Source: Conexibacter sp.
Lineage (GTDB): Bacteria; Actinomycetota; Thermoleophilia; Solirubrobacterales; Solirubrobacteraceae
Assembly (NCBI GenBank): GCA_025964295.1
Contig: JAOPZD010000496.1
Location: forward strand, 1 to 10,890
Direction: 5' to 3'
DNA length: 10,890 bases
The position numbers and the translations under genes were made by a program. Every line of letters begins with the position of its first letter. Position 1 is the stretch's first letter. The notes beneath the pieces were generated by a model. That model was not told where the DNA came from. It worked only from the letters and a program-made list of their open reading frames with translations, and ran no database searches. This document shows positions 7,287 through 10,890 of the stretch, piece after piece.

Positions 7287-8477
7287 TCAGTTGGCATCGT
7301 CCGTGAGATCGGTGCCTGCCGCATCTAACGCACGGGCCGCCTGCAGGTCTCGGAAGGCGAGGACTGCGAGCCGACCGGGCGTCCACGTCGTTGGGAGCCA
7401 CGCTGGCGCGTCTTTTCCGTCCGCGAGAGCCGCTGTTACCGGCCCGGGGTATGACACCGCGACAAGTCCCCGCAGATGATTCGCTTCGCGTGCATTCGGC
7501 AGGTCTGAACGGCTCACGGACTCGGCCGCTGTCGACGCGGTGACTAAGTCGGCGAGAACATGCTCCGTGGCCACGGGCGCGAGCAGGGGAACCTGAGCGT
7601 ATAGGTCTGCCGCCGCGGCAAAGGCGACATCGATGGGGTCTTGGAGATCGCGGTACCGCGTGGCGAGACGTGCGCTGTAGGCGCTCTCGCGCCACCACAG
7701 GAGATCGGTGCGCCGGCGCGTTGCCTGCACCGTCTGCTCGTGCGCTTCAAGAGCCTCGCGGAGTCTGGTGCCCAGCGCCGTGAACGCGGCCTTCATTTGC
7801 GTGACCGAGAGCTCGGCGGCATGTGAGCCAGCGTTCGAGGCAAGGTCGATCACCTCCTGGAAGTAGGGTCCAAGCTCGGTCTGCAACGTCGCCGGATACT
7901 GCGAGTATTGGACCTGCTGCGCCGCTGCCGTGACGCGCGCAGGCAGATCGCTGGGCATCTTGAATCCTTCGGAGCCCGCGATCGCGGGCATCCGTAGGGT
8001 TGTGGACGCGGGCGCCGGCACCCAGAGGTGCACAATCTCGCGTTGAATCGCCTCATCCCAGCCAGCGAGCAGGCGCACGGCTGTTTCACCCCACCGCCCA
8101 GACGAGCCCTCTTCGAGGCGAGATCTAAGGGCGTACCAACTTGCTCTACGCACCCTCGGATCTGAGTCCGCCGCAAGAGCCAATGCCGCCAGTAGGACCG
8201 CGCGTAGGAGCGCGTCGGGCCGCTGCGGGAACGCATTCGACAGCGTCTCCCACTCGTCGGCCACGTGCCGCTCGGAGATCGCCAAGAGGCCCGAGACATC
8301 ATCACCGGACTCGCTCAGTGCTTCGCTGCTGACACTCAGCACCAACGGGCGTCCGTCGGCCTGCAGGTAAGCCGAGAGGCGATCGGCCGCTGAGCGCAGC
8401 TTGGTGGCGCGTTCTGGATCGTCGCCCAGCTCTGAGAGCAGGCCCGCTCGAAGGAGATCACCAATCAGGTCTGGCAT
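7287..8477 (-). CDS. Helical GTPase-associated protein (GASH-like), first gene of the operon
   Basis: A 396-residue protein that is Ala/Leu/Arg-rich and almost wholly helical by eye, with no signal peptide, membrane segment or catalytic motif seen. Length, composition and position beside two GTPases match what I remember of the GTPase-associated system helical domain (GASH). It starts with MPDLIGDLLRAGLL and ends in a low-complexity Asp/Thr tail. It may be a scaffold or sensor holding the GTPases; that role is inference. ATG 8477 was preferred over GTG 8525 because the latter lies across a likely promoter -10 element and the extra residues look non-coding. No strong Shine-Dalgarno precedes ATG 8477. 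Its TGA abuts the next gene's ATG. Confidence 0.75.
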   Translation of the reverse strand: MPDLIGDLLRAGLLSELGDDPERATKLRSAADRLSAYLQADGRPLVLSVSSEALSESGDDVSGLLAISERHVADEWETLSNAFPQRPDALLRAVLLAALALAADSDPRVRRASWYALRSRLEEGSSGRWGETAVRLLAGWDEAIQREIVHLWVPAPASTTLRMPAIAGSEGFKMPSDLPARVTAAAQQVQYSQYPATLQTELGPYFQEVIDLASNAGSHAAELSVTQMKAAFTALGTRLREALEAHEQTVQATRRRTDLLWWRESAYSARLATRYRDLQDPIDVAFAAAADLYAQVPLLAPVATEHVLADLVTASTAAESVSRSDLPNAREANHLRGLVAVSYPGPVTAALADGKDAPAWLPTTWTPGRLAVLAFRDLQAARALDAAGTDLTDDAN

Positions 8478-8528
8478 GAGTGGTGACGACGATACGCCGC
8501 ACGCCGGACGGTCGCCGTATACCACTCA
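8477..8528. promoter_or_regulatory. 8-bp inverted repeat bracketing the operon start (candidate operator)
   Basis: TGAGTGGT (8477-8484) and ACCACTCA (8521-8528) form a perfect inverted repeat with 36 bp between the arms. One arm overlaps the start codon of the first operon gene and the other overlaps the candidate -10 element, so a regulator bound to both could block initiation. If transcription starts downstream of the -10, only one arm is in the RNA, favouring a DNA operator over an RNA hairpin. Confidence 0.3.
8516..8524 (-). promoter_or_regulatory. Candidate extended -10 promoter of the five-gene operon
   Basis: On the minus strand TGG-TATACG resembles an extended -10 (TGn plus TATAAT-like), 38 nt before ATG 8477. 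No good -35 stands at the usual distance, as is common for extended -10 promoters. It is the best promoter-like match upstream of the operon. Confidence 0.25.
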
Positions 8529-8651
8529 CACGCGTCTACCGATCCGCCCCGCCCAGCGACGTAGTAGCAGGCCAGCGATGCCGGCTGACTTTGATCTGGA
8601 CGGACCTTCGTTGCCGTCCTTGCGTCGGACACTGCTCCCGCAGCGTGCAGC

Positions 8652-8774
8652 CTGGGAGCGAATCCGGGAAGGAAGTCCTTTTCAACCCGCCCCCATAACG
8701 ACGAAGACCCCGCAATTTGCGGGGTGTTCGTGTAAGCGGCGGAAGAGACTCGAACTCGCGACCTCCTGCCTGGC
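8652..8774 (-). repeat. Decayed copy of tRNA-Gly 3' half plus terminator (candidate att site)
   Basis: This stretch aligns without gaps to 10719-10841, with 97 of 123 positions identical by my count. The right-hand part (8729-8774) matches the intact tRNA-Gly from the anticodon loop to just past the 3' end with four mismatches, including 16 identical bases, GAAGAGACTCGAACTC, at 8742-8757 in the T-arm. The left part matches the tRNA terminator and about 50 bp beyond it. The 5' half of the tRNA is missing, and the T-stem has a C/T mismatch, so it is not a working tRNA. Same orientation as the intact gene and a shared T-arm core are what integration by a tyrosine recombinase at a tRNA 3' end leaves behind. 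Confidence 0.75.
8703..8729 (-). terminator. Hairpin of the decayed tRNA copy
   Basis: CCCCGCA-ATT-TGCGGGG (8708-8724) is a perfect 7-bp stem, extended by four more outer pairs after one mismatch. It corresponds to the terminator after the intact tRNA at 10770-10796. It could end leftward transcription, but nothing obvious is transcribed into it. Confidence 0.5.
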
Positions 8775-8865
8775 CCGCGCGTCGCATATTCGCTCACACC
8801 GTAGGCTCGACCACCTCGCCGACGTCTCAGGTCAGCGCGAGAGGGCCCGCGGATCCACAAATGCA

Positions 8866-8890
8866 GAGGGCCCGACGATGTCGGGCCCTC
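8866..8890. terminator. Strong 11-bp hairpin before the HEPN-type gene
   Basis: GAGGGCCCGAC-GAT-GTCGGGCCCTC is a perfect 11-bp stem with a 3-nt loop, 70 bp upstream of GTG 8961. The plus-strand tail is not U-rich; the minus-strand tail (TGCATTTGTGG) is mildly so. It may insulate the downstream gene from neighbouring transcription, or act as a leader hairpin. A further copy of AGAGGGCCCG at 8840-8849 could pair with the same 3' arm. Confidence 0.5.
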
Positions 8891-8946
8891 ATGCTGTGAT
8901 AGGGCCGAAGCCCGTCAAGATCGCGGTCGGCGCATCCGACCTGCGT

Positions 8947-8953
8947 GGAAGGA
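8947..8953 (+). promoter_or_regulatory. Strong ribosome-binding site fixing the GTG start at 8961
   Basis: GGAAGGA lies 7 nt before GTG 8961. It is the best Shine-Dalgarno in the window and decides this start over the internal ATG at 9003. Confidence 0.75.
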
Positions 8954-8960
8954 TAGCGCA

Positions 8961-10559
8961 GTGCTGGCGGAAAGCCCCTACTTAGCCCGGGTGGTCTCTC
9001 GGATGCTGGACTTCTTCGCCGTGAATGAGGCCTGGCAGCGACGGCTTTGGACTCCGGGGGCCGCCCTCACGCTCGATGAGATCATTGAAGCCGCAGACGG
9101 AGTTCGCGACCGGGCGCTCTCGCAGTCTGCGCTCAACGCGTTCACCCGCTCTGTCCGCAGCAAGGTCGGCACGGACCCAGGACTTGGAGATGACGCTCAG
9201 CGGCGAGAGTTGTCGCGTGTGATCGGCACCGACCTCGTCGCAAGCAGCGAGCGCCACGAGATCCTTCGGCACATCGCGGCGGACGTCCACGAGCGCTACA
9301 TCCCGCGCTGGGCAGTCGCACTTGCTCCGGAGCATCACAACCAACAGGCTGAGCGAGTCGCAAGACTCTTCGCCGGACATCTTCTCGATGTCGGCTACAG
9401 CCAAGACCACCTTCACCGATGGCTGACGTATCTTCGGGACCACGACCCGTCGGTCTACGACCGTGTGGGCCTGGCAACAGAGGTCCAGCGACTGGTGGAG
9501 CGCAAGCCGAAGCGCTTTCGCGTTCTGGCGCTATTCGAGACGGCGTACCCGTCAGATGTCACTCCGCCCGAGGAGTGGCTTGAACGGCAGGAAACCGAGA
9601 CTTGGCTGGTCGATCGCGGGCTCGCACACCTAGCCGAGGGCGTGATGTACCGGGGCAGTCTTCAATTGCGTCTAAAGGCCACCGACGCTGAAGCCGCAGT
9701 AGCTCTGGCCGGCGACATCGTGGATGCTCTCATCGCCCGGGCGGCGATCGGGACCCGTCGGGTGATCATCGCTCATCGGTACGCGCTTGTGGCCGGCGAG
9801 CGGGACCGACGCTTTCCGCTGCGGCGTCGTCGGCGTGTCGAGGTCCGGGCTGTGGAACGCCAGGACCGGCTCGCCGATGATCTCTACTCAATGGTGCAAA
9901 GTCCCGTGGATGCGGCGATCCAATTGCTATCGCACCTAGACACAGGCCCGAGGGAGAGTGCCGTGGGCGGCGCTTGGTCGGCCATTGAATCGCTGTTGAC
10001 GGCCCCCGGGGATGAGGGCGGCAATGTCGTGGCGGGAGATCGCTTGGCGGCGCTGGTCGCCTGTTCGTGGCCGCGCGCGGAACTAACAACCCTTGCTGGC
10101 CATCGGATGCGCGAAGTCGATGATGACCTGAGCGGCCGGTTGCGCGAAGCGAGGACGAACCGTGATCGCGCCGAGCTCATCGGCGGCGAAATCACCGCAG
10201 GCACCTGGTTGCAGATGGCCGACCCATCCGATCTGGCAGCGATCAAGCGCATGGAAAAGTTCTTTGCTCATCCTGCCCAGGTGCTACGAGACATCGAGTC
10301 CTACGCCAGCGATTCGCTCCGGCGTCTGTACCGCCAACGGAACCTGGTCCTACACGGTGGCAACACCACGGCTATCGCGCTACGCGCGACTCTACGAACC
10401 GTCGCGCCATTGATCGGGGCTGGAATGGATCGTGTTGTGCATGCCCATCTTGAAGCTGGCGTGGAGCCTCTCGAACTCGCGGCTCGGGCGCGTCTTGAAC
10501 TCGCGCGAGTCGGGACGGCTGATGGCCGGCGCGTCACGCGTCTCCTGGAAGCCGACTGA
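8961..10559 (+). CDS. Protein with C-terminal HEPN-type (Apea-like) domain, putative RNA-targeting defence protein
   Basis: A 532-residue protein with no recognised N-terminal enzyme domain. Residues 1-180 are helical, a mixed region follows (about 185-280), then a basic patch R288-R292, and a helical C-terminal third. RLYRQRNLVLHGG contains Arg460-Asn-X3-His465, the Rx4H motif of HEPN nucleases, in the context I associate with Apea-like HEPN proteins. HEPN proteins commonly cut RNA in toxin-antitoxin, abortive-infection and CRISPR contexts; activity here is inferred from the motif. There is no sign of a partner antitoxin gene. It stands alone, divergent from the GTPase operon, on a segment bounded by the decayed and intact tRNA-Gly 3' regions. 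The N-terminal two thirds may sense the trigger. The function could also be non-catalytic RNA binding. Confidence 0.8.
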   Translation: MLAESPYLARVVSRMLDFFAVNEAWQRRLWTPGAALTLDEIIEAADGVRDRALSQSALNAFTRSVRSKVGTDPGLGDDAQRRELSRVIGTDLVASSERHEILRHIAADVHERYIPRWAVALAPEHHNQQAERVARLFAGHLLDVGYSQDHLHRWLTYLRDHDPSVYDRVGLATEVQRLVERKPKRFRVLALFETAYPSDVTPPEEWLERQETETWLVDRGLAHLAEGVMYRGSLQLRLKATDAEAAVALAGDIVDALIARAAIGTRRVIIAHRYALVAGERDRRFPLRRRRRVEVRAVERQDRLADDLYSMVQSPVDAAIQLLSHLDTGPRESAVGGAWSAIESLLTAPGDEGGNVVAGDRLAALVACSWPRAELTTLAGHRMREVDDDLSGRLREARTNRDRAELIGGEITAGTWLQMADPSDLAAIKRMEKFFAHPAQVLRDIESYASDSLRRLYRQRNLVLHGGNTTAIALRATLRTVAPLIGAGMDRVVHAHLEAGVEPLELAARARLELARVGTADGRRVTRLLEAD

Positions 10560-10769
10560 CATCTGCTCCTCGAGGTGGATGATCCGCCGCGGCCGTGCGA
10601 CGAGCGTCGCGGGCGATTGCCCAGTGGTTGCCTGCCCGTCGTAGCGCCCGGTCGCGCTCGTAGCTTTCGAACCGGAAATCCCTTGTGGGGCTGGGTCCCG
10701 ACGCGTCCACATCGCCTGCTGGGAGCTAATCCGGGGAGACAAACGGCCTCAACCTGCCCCGTTAACGCC
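10560..10769. other. Non-coding stretch between the HEPN-type gene and the tRNA terminator
   Basis: No gene is supported. A weak inverted repeat GCGAC-GAGC-GTCGC at 10597-10610 might end transcription of the HEPN-type gene but lacks a T run. The right end from 10719 is the start of the 123-bp repeat shared with 8652-8774. Confidence 0.5.
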
Positions 10770-10841
10770 GGAAGCCCCGCGATTTGCAGGGCTTCCGTGT
10801 AAGCGGCTGAAGAGACTCGAACTCTCGACCTTCTGCATGGC
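10719..10841 (-). repeat. Second copy of the 123-bp repeat, overlapping the intact tRNA-Gly
   Basis: It matches 8652-8774 base for base without gaps at about four-fifths identity. Similarity is highest in the tRNA part (41 of 45 at 10797-10841) and lower across the terminator and the 50 bp beyond. The identical 16-bp core is GAAGAGACTCGAACTC at 10809-10824. This copy would be the tRNA-side attachment junction. Confidence 0.75.
10770..10796 (-). terminator. Terminator hairpin downstream of tRNA-Gly
   Basis: GGAAGCCC (10770-10777) pairs with GGGCTTCC (10789-10796). Two further inner G-C pairs follow after a C/A mismatch. It begins about 5 nt past the tRNA 3' end in the direction of transcription. 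No long U tract follows, as is usual in high-GC genomes. Confidence 0.7.
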
Positions 10842-10875
10842 AAGCAGACGCTCTAGCCAACTGAGCTACAGCCGC
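10802..10875 (-). tRNA. tRNA-Gly (anticodon GCC)
   Basis: A complete 74-nt cloverleaf on the minus strand. The acceptor is GCGGCTG with CAGCCGC and discriminator U. The D-arm is GCTC/GAGC, the anticodon stem TCTGC/GCAGA with loop TTGCCAT (anticodon GCC, reading GGC and GGU), the variable loop AGGTC, and the T-arm GAGAG/CTCTT with loop TTCGAGT. The 3' CCA is not encoded. Its 3' end is repeated at 8729-8774, so the gene is likely the integration target of the island. Confidence 0.95.
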
Positions 10876-10890
10876 GCGCTTCGGGCGGAA

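Larger units (their letters stand above)
8478..8960. other. Non-coding region between operon and HEPN-type gene
   Basis: No gene is supported in these 483 bases. They hold the upstream region of the leftward operon (candidate -10 and inverted repeat), the decayed tRNA-Gly copy with its hairpin, a strong second hairpin, and the ribosome-binding site of the rightward gene. The open frames crossing it are chance frames that run over the tRNA remnant. Confidence 0.7.

Noticed and set aside
8733..8812. A possible second functional tRNA on the minus strand
   Set aside because: The 3' half matches tRNA-Gly, but no GCGGCGG-like 5' acceptor arm precedes it, the D-arm and anticodon 5' stem are lost, and the T-stem has a mismatch.
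8401..8985. Plus-strand open frame of 194 codons across the intergenic region
   Set aside because: It starts antisense inside the GASH-like gene, crosses the operon promoter region, the tRNA remnant and a hairpin, and runs into the start of the HEPN-type gene.
10301..10843. Minus-strand open frame of 180 codons overlapping the tRNA and the HEPN-type gene
   Set aside because: It begins inside the tRNA, and its first part is just the translated repeat also seen at the remnant. It then runs antisense to a well-supported gene.
1..10890. CRISPR array, insertion sequence or ribosomal RNA
   Set aside because: No regularly spaced repeats, transposase motifs, terminal inverted repeats or rRNA-like sequence were seen.

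Overview
The window is GC-rich (by eye roughly 60-68%), with Shine-Dalgarno starts, some GTG starts and an intact tRNA-Gly(GCC) that lacks an encoded CCA. This fits an actinobacterium. The excisionase and ribbon-helix-helix-like proteins resemble types seen in Thermoleophilia and other Actinomycetota, but that placement is a weak inference. The window looks like an accessory island stacked against the 3' side of a tRNA gene.

Layout, left to right. (1) 27-1994 is a mobility module: a tyrosine integrase interrupted by an in-frame stop codon, a small convergent ribbon-helix-helix-like protein, and an excisionase-type winged-helix protein. (2) 2033-8477 is a tight five-gene operon read leftward. 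In transcription order it encodes a helical GTPase-associated protein (GASH-like), a GTPase with an N-terminal Cys/His cluster (DO-GTPase2-like), a second P-loop GTPase (DO-GTPase1-like), a large GAP1-N1-like protein ending in an EAD1 adaptor domain, and a nucleoside phosphorylase/nucleosidase fused to a second EAD1 domain. (3) 8478-8960 is non-coding. It holds the operon promoter region, a decayed copy of the tRNA 3' half with its terminator, and a strong hairpin. (4) 8961-10559 encodes a 532-residue protein with a C-terminal HEPN-type RNLVLH motif. (5) 10560-10875 holds the intact tRNA-Gly and its terminator.

How the genes may work together. The five-gene operon matches, from memory, the computationally predicted GTPase-centred conflict systems (GAP1, paired GTPases, GASH, EAD-tagged effectors). 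The two EAD1 domains at the ends of the GAP1-like protein and the nucleosidase align without gaps. This suggests that the GTPase/GAP1 part senses invasion and recruits or releases the nucleosidase by EAD1-EAD1 contact, which would then destroy nucleosides or nucleotides in the infected cell. The HEPN-type gene next door, on a roughly 2 kb segment bounded by two copies of the tRNA 3' region, would be a second, RNA-directed defence candidate. These functional statements are inference from domain content.

The repeated tRNA 3' region (about 123 bp, roughly four-fifths identical by eye, with a 16-bp identical core in the T-arm) suggests stepwise integration at this tRNA. The left boundary of the island lies outside the window.
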